From assembly GCA_025738555.1 (NCBI GenBank), contig JAOVFP010000003.1, forward strand, positions 3,038,001-3,102,000: a stretch of DNA of 64,000 nucleotides. Reading direction: 5' to 3'. The position numbers and the translations under genes are program-made. Each line of letters begins with the position of its first letter. The stretch's first letter is position 1. The notes beneath the pieces were generated by a model. That model had not been told where the DNA came from and ran no database searches. It saw only the letters and a program-made list of their open reading frames with translations. Positions 10,001 through 20,119 of this stretch are shown piece by piece. Source of the stretch: Cyathus striatus. Lineage: Eukaryota; Basidiomycota; Agaricomycetes; Agaricales; Nidulariaceae.

Positions 10001-11421
10001 CATTTGTGGTCCTGACGAGTGGAAAGGTACACATCCACTGGATCGGGACATGGAAATCCATACGGTCTCGCAGCGGTCTTCTTTGTCTGCTTCCCGTTCT
10101 TCTTCTATGCGCGATTGTATTGGGCCGTGCATCCCATGATCAATATTATCTTTTTCGTGACTGCTTCTTTGGTGCGTTTCCTTTTGTTGTTTTTTGGGAA
10201 AGGGCTGATGGGGGTGCGTAGGTGGTGGGATACTCGTATCAGGACGAGCATGTTATTACGCCTAGTAGTCCGGGTGTTGGGTTTACGGTTGCTTGGGTGC
10301 GTTTTCCTCGTTGTTTCGTGGTGGGAGGTGCTGATTGGAGTGTAGAAACGATTCACGCTTGTGACTGTTGGTGTCTTTTGTGCCTTGTAAGTTCCCTCTT
10401 CTCTCCACTAACTACGCTGATCGTGTGTTAGTATCATATCATTCCTACCACCATCCACGACCCTGCGAAAGTACCAGCGCAATTTGCTCGCGACGAGCTC
10501 ACAGGAGCTCGGCGCCATCTATTGCTCGATTATCTCGTTTGCTAATGCACATGAGGAACATGAGATTCAGGATATTGTGACTAGTTTGATTGCTGTTCGG
10601 AGTAAGCTCAACAGGTCGATATTTATGAAGGCCAATGTTGTCTATGAGGTGTGTTTTTTCCGTTTTCGTGATGGATGTGAAGCTGATTGTGAGGATAGTT
10701 TTCGTTGAGAGGAAGGTGGCCTGCGCAGCGGTATCAGCAGGTTTTGGATTTGCAACTGTGAGTTTGTGTTGTCCTTTGGAGGTGTGGATGTGACTTATGA
10801 GTTTGGTTGGTATAGGCAATTGGCGTATTCATTGTCGAATCTCATGTCTATCATGGAACATCTCGAGCCAAAGTGGACAAGGGCGTTTTTGCGCCGGACG
10901 AGGTTTATGGATTCGGATTTTCAGGGGGATGTATTGGCTGTTTATAGTATGTCCTTTTTTCTTACTATGACGTGGGCTGGGCTAAGGAGAGATGGTGTAG
11001 CGATGATTTCGTCTTCTCTGAGGACGGGTGAACCGCTGCCGCAGGTTACGCCTTCTCCACTTGTGCACCGGTTCCTTGCGAGGATGCATGGGCTTGAGGT
11101 TATTCATAAAGAGTCCGAGGAGGACTATGGGTTGCCTAGGACGCTTACGCTTGAAACGTTGAGGAATGAGCAGTATATGTGTGTCTTCCTTTCCCTTCCT
11201 TTGTAGTGTGATGCTGATGGTCACGTAGGATGTTCTGCGTAGGTGTATCGGTGGCTTTTGGGATTGTGAACCGCTTGGATAAGCTTATGGTCGCTACGAA
11301 GGAGATTGTAGGGGAGCAGTATCATATTCATGGGTTGGGTGTAAGGGCTGGGGTTGATCTTGGTCCGAGGGCGAGTGCGAGTGCTACTATGGGTCAGTTT
11401 AGGCCTCCTAGGGATGTTTAG
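7082..11421 (+). CDS. ArAE/BRE4-type fungal membrane transporter-like protein, 19 exons
   Basis: Splicing 7082-7363, 7419-7440, 7487-7574, 7624-7726, 7775-7892, 7944-9054, 9106-9251, 9311-9448, 9513-9743, 9800-9821, 9870-9977, 10027-10171, 10222-10296, 10346-10386, 10432-10648, 10699-10757, 10816-10946, 11001-11178 and 11229-11421 gives an open frame of 1,135 codons. The N-terminal block (about residues 75-260) holds six hydrophobic segments with SPPSDPFISVLERE and KARMGPGPYLFASIFAC, as in the aromatic-acid-exporter-like N-terminal family. A soluble insert contains a His-rich run near 430-465. A second hydrophobic block lies at about 715-880, then a cytosolic BRE4/DUF2421-like tail with RGRWPAQRYQQVL. 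The family sits in internal or plasma membranes; substrate unknown. Two exons are only 22 nt. Most introns are 45-65 nt; the 9251/9252 junction is the least certain. Confidence 0.88.
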
Positions 11422-11545
11422 GTTTTTGGGGTGATGAAATGAAAAAGTGCTTTGTATTTGTATTTCGGATTTTCGGATCGTTTTTGTAGCTTTATCGTTA
11501 TTAATTAGATTAAATGTTGGATTGGATTAGAGTGACTTGTTATTA

Positions 11546-12243
11546 CTGTACTAACACAATCAATTCGGCAGTAACGCATAACGCACCTGCCGAGTATGCC
11601 GAAATTTAAGCGTAAGTAACGCATCTGAAATAAAAATGCCGAATTTTCCCAAAATTTTTGTCTCCTTCGAAAAGTATCATTTTTAAGGTCTGTATTTTCT
11701 CTAAACTACCGTACAAGTTATTGTAGAACATTAACGTAGTTCGATGCACCTTAATCAATGTCCGAGCCATCGTAATGTGCCGCCATACTAATAGTTGAGT
11801 AGTTGGGTCTTAGGTCAAAAAATGCTCGTCAATCACACATTATACTCTTGCACCCAGCAACTATGTAGCACCAGTGCCGTCACAGTAGGATGTCATTTAA
11901 GCTGTAATCATACATAGTACTTAATTGAATAAGTATTCAAGGTTTGTGCTTAAACGGCTAACAACTGGTTAGATATTCAAAGTAAAATAATTGCGCACTG
12001 CAGGGATTTGAGCCATCAGTCATATGACACTACAGGCAAAATTCATCATAGAAACATTACTTATTGTACCATTTATCCGCTAGACAACATTGCTTTAACT
12101 CTAAAGTTACATGTAATGATAAAAATACCTGACATGCCGAAAATTACAATATGTAACGCCTAAAATCTTGAAGTGCCGAATGTATCTATGGGTTTGGAAT
12201 GTAACGCACTGTGAAGGGTGCCGAATTGATTGTGTTAGTACAG
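11546..12243. mobile_element. TA-flanked MITE with 25-bp perfect TIRs (698 bp)
   Basis: Begins CTGTACTAACACAATCAA and ends with its exact complement; the inverted match extends inward through TTCGGCA. TA dinucleotides at 11544-11545 and 12244-12245 are the TSD expected for Tc1/mariner-type transposition. No transposase is encoded. The interior has several dispersed GTAACGC and TGCCGAA words and a tRNA-like module on the minus strand. A related element starts only about 130 bp downstream. Confidence 0.88.
12005..12087 (-). ncRNA. tRNA-like Pol III promoter module inside the MITE
   Basis: On the minus strand, TTGTCTAGCGG (12087-12077) fits the tRNA A box at 10 of 11 positions, and GCTCAAATC (12013-12005) fits the B box at 8 of 9. 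They are 63 nt apart, within the range of split tRNA promoters. Acceptor and T stems do not pair well, so it is not a functional tRNA. It is either a captured tRNA relic or a SINE-like head. Confidence 0.45.
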
Positions 12244-12374
12244 TATGTTGTCTTGGGATTCTGTTGGACTTTAATTGGTATTCAGAATTCCGACTATGCC
12301 TTCCTTGCTAAAGTGGCGAGATACTGGATGGTGTTTTAAGTATCGTCTTGATCACTGCTTGGTGACTGGGGATA

Positions 12375-12760
12375 CTGTACTAATCAAAATACTTCGGCAC
12401 CCTTATATGTGCGTGACAGGTCCAACAGCGGAACCACTTCGTCAGGTCGAAAATGTTGTGTGACAATTTAAAAAATTCGGCATCTTTGCGAGTAGAAGAG
12501 CCCCAAATATATAGCTTTTAAGTGTAAATAATTTATAACATGTCATGGTCTAACGGTAAGTCGTATTTAAACGCTGTAAAGGGCAGAATTTGTGAAGAAA
12601 AATTGAAAAATCATTAGTTCGAACGCTCTTCAGCGAAATTTTTATCCGTGACCTCTCAGACCTTCCGTCAGTTGCAGTTATGACGCGTGACAAGTACCAA
12701 ATTTCGGCACGTCTGGTAGCTGTGTGACGCGTGACTGCCGAAGTATTTTGATCAGTACAG
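12375..12760. mobile_element. Second TA-flanked MITE, 386 bp, related termini
   Basis: Inverted ends start CTGTACTAATCAAAATACTT and match over about 25 bp with one difference (12375 onward against 12760 backward). TA is present at 12373-12374 and 12761-12762. It shares the tip CTGTACTAA and the inner word TTCGGCA with the 11546-12243 element but differs between, so the two are sister families likely moved by the same or similar transposases. Confidence 0.85.
12546..12625 (+). ncRNA. tRNA-like Pol III promoter module inside the second MITE
   Basis: TGGTCTAACGG (12546-12556) fits the A box, and GTTCGAACG (12617-12625) fits the B box at 8 of 9 positions, 60 nt apart. Stems are not convincing, so a working tRNA is unlikely. 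Position within the element and A-to-B spacing resemble the module in the neighbouring MITE, but the orientation is opposite. Confidence 0.45.
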
Positions 12761-12762
12761 TA

Positions 12763-14480
12763 TATTATGGTAGTCGCTGTTGGTTGGTCGTTGGTTTGTG
12801 ACGGTGTGACAATGTCACAGTCAGTGAGTAGCGTGACTTGTATTGTCAATGTAAGCAACCCGCATCTACTCTGGCAACTTCTTGCATTGCAAGCCTTGTG
12901 CAAGCCCGCATCCGATTATCCCAAGATTCTCCCTCCAATTTGCCATCCTCAAGCCTCCATTCAACATTCGACTCTCAACCGCTTGATAACTTCAACTTCT
13001 ATGCATTCCATCGAGAAAAATAATACAGGCGTCCTCCCCTAATTATCATGATAAGTATGGTTAAGATTGGTCTCTTCAGTTTCTCCATGGTTTCGGAGTC
13101 CATTGAAAGATTTCTCCTAAGTTTATCCCTCGAGATCCCTGGTACCTTATCAACTCAGCCTCAGCCTAGCATCTTACGAAGCTATCAAACTGATCTTGTG
13201 GACCCTTCTTTTGCCCTTCTTTCAAATTGTAGGCTTGTCACCTTGTAAGCACCTCGGAATCGGATCTTATTGAAGTCGCTAAAATTAGTTCTGTCCCCCT
13301 CTATCCGACATCAATTGCTCAACAGCTCTTGTTTTCATTTGGACCCACAGTAACTTCTGTACGCGTCAGCTACCGCCTTTTGAAACCTGTGGCTCTCGAG
13401 CCGCATGAGCTTGAACTGTGGCGTGGCGCGTCACGCAGCTAATTAGTATGGACCGTATTTCGATGCACGACAATAATTACCGACGAGAAGCTGGTAGTGA
13501 AAACACACAGATATTGACGGTCTGGCGGATTGTATTCGTATTAAATTGGTATCGAGGAAGATACATCGGTCAAGTGTGGCGAAGCTCCGGGAACCAAATT
13601 TAGTAAGTAATATTTTTCTCCTTCACAGAATTCGCAGAATTCAGTACTCATAGACCATGCACATTTTTTGTCGAAGCCTTCCAGCGGGAATGCTGTAAGC
13701 CTGAATCACATACCTGGTAAGAAAATATATAACTGCTTGAACTCCATTATCTCGTATATTCCACGTTTTTCCTTCATTTCGATCACCTATCCCACAGCAT
13801 TCGACTATTATCTCTCTCTGGAATAACGGCCTTCTTGAGGGATAATTTATCCCCTTCTTGCTTCCTGCAGCTCTCTTCCTTGTTTTTTACTAACCATTGT
13901 GACGAAATCGATGGATGAAAGAAGGACAACACGAGGTTATGTAGGACCCTGTAGCATGTGGTGGTGAGTAGCCATTCTCCTAACTTGGCATGTGTTTTAA
14001 TCAGTGGGCAACGGCGGACTCTGAGTCATGAGCTAGATTTTGACACGAAATCTTTTTGGGGGGACATCTGCTATTGTCCTCGTGTATTTTGCGTGTGTTC
14101 TACATCGCCCCCAGAACGTTGGAAGGAAACGGGAACAATGAGTATCATGCGTATGAGCTTGTAGGTCCCAACTAAATTTGTACTACCAGGACAAATTTCA
14201 GAGCGTAATAGCTTAACGGGTTACAGCAGGCAATGGTTTAGAGTATAAACTCATTTTTTTCTTGAGTACCATGCACGATCTAATTTCAATTTCAGATACA
14301 CAGGTTTCATGTGATTGTCCTCGCAAGCGACGCTCAGAAGATGTCTCTGTTACTTATTAAACTGTTGTTGTAATTTCAACCAACCATTGGGCTTCCATTT
14401 TTTAGAGTGATGGAACGGAAGTCGGAATCTGGTACTCGCCACACTTTCAGAACATCGCCACATCAAGTAGCCTCGAGTCT
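12763..14480. other. Intergenic, no gene supported
   Basis: Open frames here are short and show no domain character. Base composition is like the flanking host DNA, with normal CpG. It may hold decayed exons, but I cannot name any. Confidence 0.4.
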
Positions 14481-14484
14481 TCAC

Positions 14485-14490
14485 TATAAA
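14485..14490 (+). promoter_or_regulatory. TATA box of the first FunK1 gene
   Basis: TATAAA lies 50 nt before the ATG at 14540, within a sequence that turns C/T-rich just before the start codon. Confidence 0.5.
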
Positions 14491-14539
14491 GGTTTCCCCT
14501 GATTTCTACAATATACATTCTTCCCTATCTTAAACAACC

Positions 14540-16791
14540 ATGCCAGATCCTCTCCAAACTCCCCCCAGAAGTGGTACAGTTCCAGATTCGACAGTGCATA
14601 GTAGCACTCCCCTCAGCCAAGGTACTGGCACACACCACACCCACAAACAGGACTCGACCCATGATACCCATAAGCCTTACTTAATGGAAGACCTCAAAAG
14701 CCAGGTCGTTCTTCCCTGGCAGACGCTCTTGGGTATCGTTATCCCCGAGTATAGTACGATCCCCTGGTCTTTACGTCCTGCGAGAAGCCAAGAGATCCGA
14801 AAGGAAATTGACCTTTACAAGAGCACTAGCGTAGAAGAGAAGAGGTACGCGCCAATCGTAGCGATACTCAACGCAATCGTTGACGGTGATTTCGAAATGG
14901 ACTTCTGTCGAAATGACGATACATTTTTGTGGGGATCTCCCGCCAAGCGCAAACCCGACATCGTTGGGGTCCATAGTAAGGCGTTGGCACATGGAGATCG
15001 GTTCAGTGTCGACAACCTAAGCAAAAAAGGTCCAACCACAGATCCATTTCACTGGTCGGAACCAATGATATTTGTTGAAGTGGAGACATCCAAAGCACTT
15101 AAGCAGCCCGGCTCGATAGGTATTTACTGATCACTCCGTATATTGTTTTATTCTCTCAATATGCATCTTTCTCCAGCCCCGCCACCTCCAAAGGAATCGA
15201 AAGAATCCAACACTAAGTCGGCCACACAAAAGAAAGGCGCTTCAGTATCTCAGCCTCCGCGACGTTCAACACGGAATCCCACTCCGGCGACCTCAGCAAA
15301 CCTTGAGGCTGTTACGAAAGACTCTTCCTCCTTCTCTGCCGACTCAAGTAGTCAGAGGAAATCTGGAGACACCGATTTGATAGGCTTTAGCCAGGAAAAA
15401 CAGAAGCAATGTGCAAGCTATGCAATGGAACTTCTGTCGTACGGTGGACTTCGTCGGCATGTTCTTGGAATCTTCATCCGCGACGAAGTGTGTTACTTCC
15501 TCTACTATGATAGATCGGCAATAGTTATATCCCAGCCATTTTACTGGCTGCATGAAATCGAGACATTCAAAAAAATCATCTACTGCTTGGCTCGCTTAGA
15601 TCCCGGTGGACTGGGATTTGAAGACATACTGGCCGATAGTACATCCAAAGCTGCCAGTGGTCCTCCTTATCTCCCCACATTACCGAAACCGCGAGAAAAG
15701 TATGAACGATATGAATTTAGGGATACTTTCATAAACAAGAACTTGACGATCAAAGACATTACATATTCGCTAACGGATGTGATATATCAGCAGCATTGCA
15801 TTATTGGAAGGGGGACGAAGGTTGTACGGGCGAACTCTGCAGAGAATGGAGAATACCACGACAAGAAAATTGTGATAAAATTCAGCTACATGCCCCGACA
15901 ACGACTCTCAGAAGCCGCGATTATAGATATGGCTCAAGGAGCGGCGGCTTCAAATGAAAATAGTGTGAAGTTCTCGAAACACCTACCTAATCTGATTGCA
16001 GAACATGTTATAAAAGCATCAAACCTACAGGAGAACTTGTACAGGGAACTCACCTCGGAATACGAGTTACGCGATCTCCGAATTCTTGTCTTGGAGGAAT
16101 TGTTCCCTATTACTAAGGTAACCGATGACGCAGCTAAGTTTGGTAGAGTTTTTAAGGAGATATTTGAATGTCAGTCTGACGTATTCTATTTTATAAATGG
16201 AATTCCGAGTAACTAATTGATTATTCAGGTCATTATTGGCTCTATTCCGAGTTAAACATACTACACTGTGACATCAGCGAAAAAAATATGATGTATAGAG
16301 AAGAAGGTGGTGTCATATATGGAGTATTAAACGATTTCGATCTCTGCAAGAAAATGGACAACAATCTCTCCGGTCCTTCATCCCGTCAGCGGACAGGGAC
16401 GATTCCCATTCTTGCTATTGACCTCTTGAGTCGTCCAAAAGCACCACCCGCGCACCGCTATCGACATGATGTGGAATCATTCTTCTATGTGTTCTACTGT
16501 ATTATCACAAGTTATGACAAGAATGCACTTATCTCCAACCCCCCATTGGAGTGGTGGTTTACGGATGTACCCCTCAATGTGTCTAAGGGAAAGTCACAGG
16601 ACTTCTTTCTAAATTTGCATCATGATCCAACTCCTACTTTCCGTGAATTTGAAGATTATTCACTCGAAATGTTTGAAGCTATCAGACGCGGGTACTACGT
16701 GTTTCATTCTGGGCAAGACATCGAAACTGAGGATGGGGATATCTCATACGAAAAATTCTCGAAAGTATTTAAAAAGATCGCGTCACTTTAG
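14540..16791 (+). CDS. FunK1-type protein kinase, copy A (HCD variant)
   Basis: Exons 14540-15119, 15177-16169 and 16229-16791 give 711 codons. The N-terminal region (LPWQTLLGIVIPEY; DPFHWSEPMIFVEVE) and middle region (QKQCASYAMELLSYGG; FLYYDRSA) are typical of the FunK1 fungal-type kinase family, which is expanded in mushroom-forming fungi. The catalytic part lies mainly in exon 3: LHCDISEKNMM near residue 537, NDFDL near 560, a GTIP segment, and YRHDVESFFYVFYCIITSY. The catalytic-loop HRD arginine is Cys here. This removes the residue that normally contacts a phosphorylated activation loop but keeps the catalytic Asp. DFD replaces DFG, which is common in this family. Substrate unknown. It is convergent with copy B, 303 bp away. 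Both introns are phase 1 and conserved in all three copies. Confidence 0.87.
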
Positions 16792-17094
16792 GTAATCTCA
16801 ATAGAAACTATTAGGTAGCTACCTTAGTTTCGATGTTTCAATGTTTCAAATTCCAATGGAAAAGTTCTTCGACCGAGTGCAAACACACTCACAAACTTGA
16901 CAAGTGCAAGTTTCAATTTTAATTTAATCCAAGACAATTTCATAGCTATATTTTGTATTTATGTCATGGCAACAGGCGCTCATATTCTAGCTGCACACTG
17001 AGTTATCTAACAAAAACTATGGTAGAGGAAATCAAGAGGAAATATTTGCAATGAAGGCGGGTAATATAGAAGGACTCCATTGAACAGAGTAAAT

Positions 17095-19189
17095 CTACAA
17101 TGATCCAATTGTTGTAAATATTGTCGATATTTTTTCGTATGAAATATTTCCTTTCATAGTTTCGATGTCACCTTTGGGCATCCGATGCAGCTTACCAGTA
17201 GAACGAAACATATAGTACCCGTCTCTGATGGCATCAAACATTTCGCGGGAAGAATCTTCAAATGCGCGGAAAGTAGGAGTTGGACCATGATGCAAATTTA
17301 GAAAAAAGTCCTGTGATTTGCCCTTAGACACATCGCTGGGTGCATCCGTAAACCACCACTCCAATGGGGGGTTGGAGATAAGTGCATTCTTGTCGTAACT
17401 TGTGATAATATAGTAGAACACATAGAAGAATGATTCCACATCATGTCGATAGAGGTGTGCAGGGGCTGTCTCTGGACTGTGCAAAAGTTCCATAGCAACA
17501 AAGGGAATTGTTCCAATCCGCTGACGGTATGGAGGCTCAGAGAGATAATCATTTATGCGTCTGGAGAGATCAAAATCATTTAACACTCCGTAAATAACAT
17601 CACCGTCTTTCCGAAACATGAAGTTCCCAACGCTGATATCACAATGCAGTATGTTCAGCTGGGAATAGAGCCAATAATGACCTGAATTATTAATTAGTTA
17701 GTCATGGCACCTTTAATGTAATAGAACATGTCGGACTGACATTCGAATATTTCCCGAAAAACTTTACCGAACTTAGCTGCACCATCCGTTAACTGAGTAA
17801 TAGGGAATAACTCCTCCATAACAAGAATTCGGAGATCGCGCAATCTGTATTCTGAACATTCCATTCGCAGCTGCCTTTGCACTTCTGAAGCTGGTAGTAC
17901 CATTTGGGCGATCAGATTCGGTAGGTTCTTCGAGAACTTGAACGTGTTTTCATTCAAAGCAGCCGTTTCTTGAGCTGCCTTTATAATCTCGGCTTCTGAG
18001 CATTGGCATTGAGGAATATAGCTCATTTTAACAACAAGATTCATATTTCTGTGTTCCCCGTTCGTGGCTCTGGCACGAATTATCTTCATTCCTCTTCCAA
18101 GAATCCCATGCCGCTGATGAATAGTATCCTTCAGAGACAATTGCATGTCGTCCACCTCTAAGATCGAGTCCATAAATAAGTCCTTATATTTGTATCGTTC
18201 GTACTCGTGTCGCGGATTGGGCAGTACGGGACGATAAAGAGAGCCATTTGCTAAGGTATAAGCAGCGCCTTTCAATACAGTTTCAAATCCTAACGTGCCA
18301 TAATCTAAACGTGCCAACGAATAAATGATCTTCTCGAATGTCTGTATATCGTTGAGCCAATAGAATGGCTCAGACTTGGTCATAGCAGAACGATCATAGT
18401 AGAGAAATTGACATATTTCGTCATGGATGAAGATTCCGAGAACATAACGACGAAGGCCACCATACGATAGTAGCTCCTGCGCGTAACTGGCGCATTTCTC
18501 TTGCATTTTGTTGCTGAAAGCATTGAAAACGGCGCTATCATGTTCATTTCGTTCGCTTGAAGCGTACGTAGATGAAGTATAATTCGAAGATGTTTCGCGT
18601 GCCTCTGACGATAAATATGTATCATTGTTTATCGTAGAATTTGGTGCAAAACCATTTCTGTTGGTCTCCGTCGTTCTGGTAGCATGTTCCTGAGGTGAAT
18701 CTTCTAGGGGAAAATGTCAGTTAGATAAATAACATGGCAAGATAGCAAGCAATAAATACCTATTTGCACATGAAGCTCTCTTGTCGCGTCCACTTCAAGG
18801 AATATCAACGGTTCGGACCAATGAAATGGATCTTCGCTTGAGCCATTCTGGCTCTGGTTTTCCCTGAGTCGTGCTTGCGTTCCAATCCGTAACGACTTTT
18901 CATGAACCCCTAAAATGGATCGCTTACGCTCGGCAGGAGATCCCCACAAAGCAGAGAGACCGTTGCGGCAAAAAACCATGCTGGAAACACCAACGATTGC
19001 ATTGAGTATGTCGGTGAGTGGGTTTAATCTCCGCGTTTTTGAGCTAGTCCGAGTGTATTCCTTAACATGTTCTCCGATCTCTTTCTCCGTGGCAGGCGAT
19101 AAATACAATAAGTCTGAGCTATACCCTGGTACAATGATATCGAGCAGTTTCCTCCAGGGTAGTACGACGTAAGTATGGGGGTTCGACAT
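17095..19189 (-). CDS. FunK1-type protein kinase, copy B (HCD variant)
   Basis: On the minus strand, exons 19189-18760, 18703-17741 and 17681-17095 give 659 codons. The start at 19189 (MSNPHTYVVLPWRKLL) leaves a shorter N-terminus than copy A. Domain order matches copy A: N-terminal FunK1 block with FHWSEPLIFLEVD, a Ser/Thr-rich linker at about residues 145-205, CASYAQELLSYGG, FLYYDRSA, then exon 3 with HCDIS near residue 477, NDFDL, and YRHDVESFFYVFYYIITSY. The HRD Arg is Cys, as in copy A. Nucleotide identity to copy A is far higher in exon 3 than in exon 2, suggesting gene conversion. It is divergent from copy C, with about 930 bp between start codons. An insertion of about 15 residues, containing GKLHRMPKGD, lies near the C-terminus. 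Confidence 0.87.
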
Positions 19190-19259
19190 GGTTGTTCGAA
19201 CCTGAGTGGTGTCACGTATGTGACCGGTTGACCGTTGATTCTCTGATTGTTGATTCTTG

Positions 19260-19280
19260 TGACGTCACATATATATTCAA
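19260..19280 (-). promoter_or_regulatory. CRE-like palindrome and TATA-like run upstream of copy B
   Basis: TGACGTCA (19260-19267) is a perfect cAMP-response-element palindrome, overlapped by ATATATAT (19268-19276), about 75 nt upstream of the copy B start. Regulation by a bZIP factor is an inference from the motif alone. Confidence 0.35.
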
Positions 19281-19332
19281 GCTGCGCCTGATTCTCGTAT
19301 AGGCGCTTAAGTACGCCAACATATACAACCAA

Positions 19333-20040
19333 TTTGAACGAACGTCGAACGCTGAGAGATGCAGAGCTGTGGACTGTAGATATTCATACAAATCAATTAA
19401 TATCTACTCATATAGCATAAATACATCCGAATCAATGATGATGATATAGGAATTATATGTGGAAAAGGTACAGGATACGAGTCTTGCTACGCTGAACGAT
19501 CAAACACCGACTTTGGCCCCCCTCAGAGTTTACACAGCTCCAGCAACGATACAACATATGAAAAGTGCAAACGGTATGACCTTAACTCCAGTACTAGTGA
19601 CGAACATCATGCACCGAGAGAAAGTAGTAGTTAACGAAGAACTTAAAAGCTCTTGAAACCATAGAGAAGTGGTTGAAGAAAACGCAGGTGTAGGTCGCGT
19701 CATATTCCGTTGCTACAGATGCGGCGGTGCGAGAGACAGGGCTCTAATGATTGTACGTTCATAACCATGTAACCGTTAATTCGATACAGTTGCGGTTGCA
19801 CGAGGATCGCCAATTCGACAAGGAACACGAAGACGAATAGACCGAAGTTGTTTGGTAGTTGTTTAGAAGTTGTTGCAGACCGTCAAGCAGACCTGTTGGA
19901 CGTGACATTGAATTTGTGATTGTGTCACATTGTGATCTTGCCATGATGACCGAATATTGTATGGCACTGACTCGGTCACTACTGAAAGTCTGAACAACTT
20001 AATTGAATTAATTGAATGCCAACATCATCTTTCAATAACT
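19333..20040. other. Divergent intergenic region between FunK1 copies B and C
   Basis: No gene is supported. The region must hold the promoter of copy C; TTATTTAAA at 20047-20055, 65 nt before its ATG, is the best core-promoter candidate. Confidence 0.4.
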
Positions 20041-20119
20041 TTGCCTTATTTAAACCCATATCTTCTCTGCTTGTGACACAGATTTACATTCCAACAAGTC
20101 TCTCGAAGTTCGAAACAGC

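Noticed and set aside
12546..12625. A functional tRNA gene
   Set aside because: The Pol III boxes fit, but acceptor and T stems do not pair and no clear anticodon loop can be drawn.
14540..19189. FunK1 copies A and B as arms of a transposon
   Set aside because: They are inverted paralogues with diverged exon 1 and 2 and no shared flanking ends or TSD. Gene duplication with conversion explains them.
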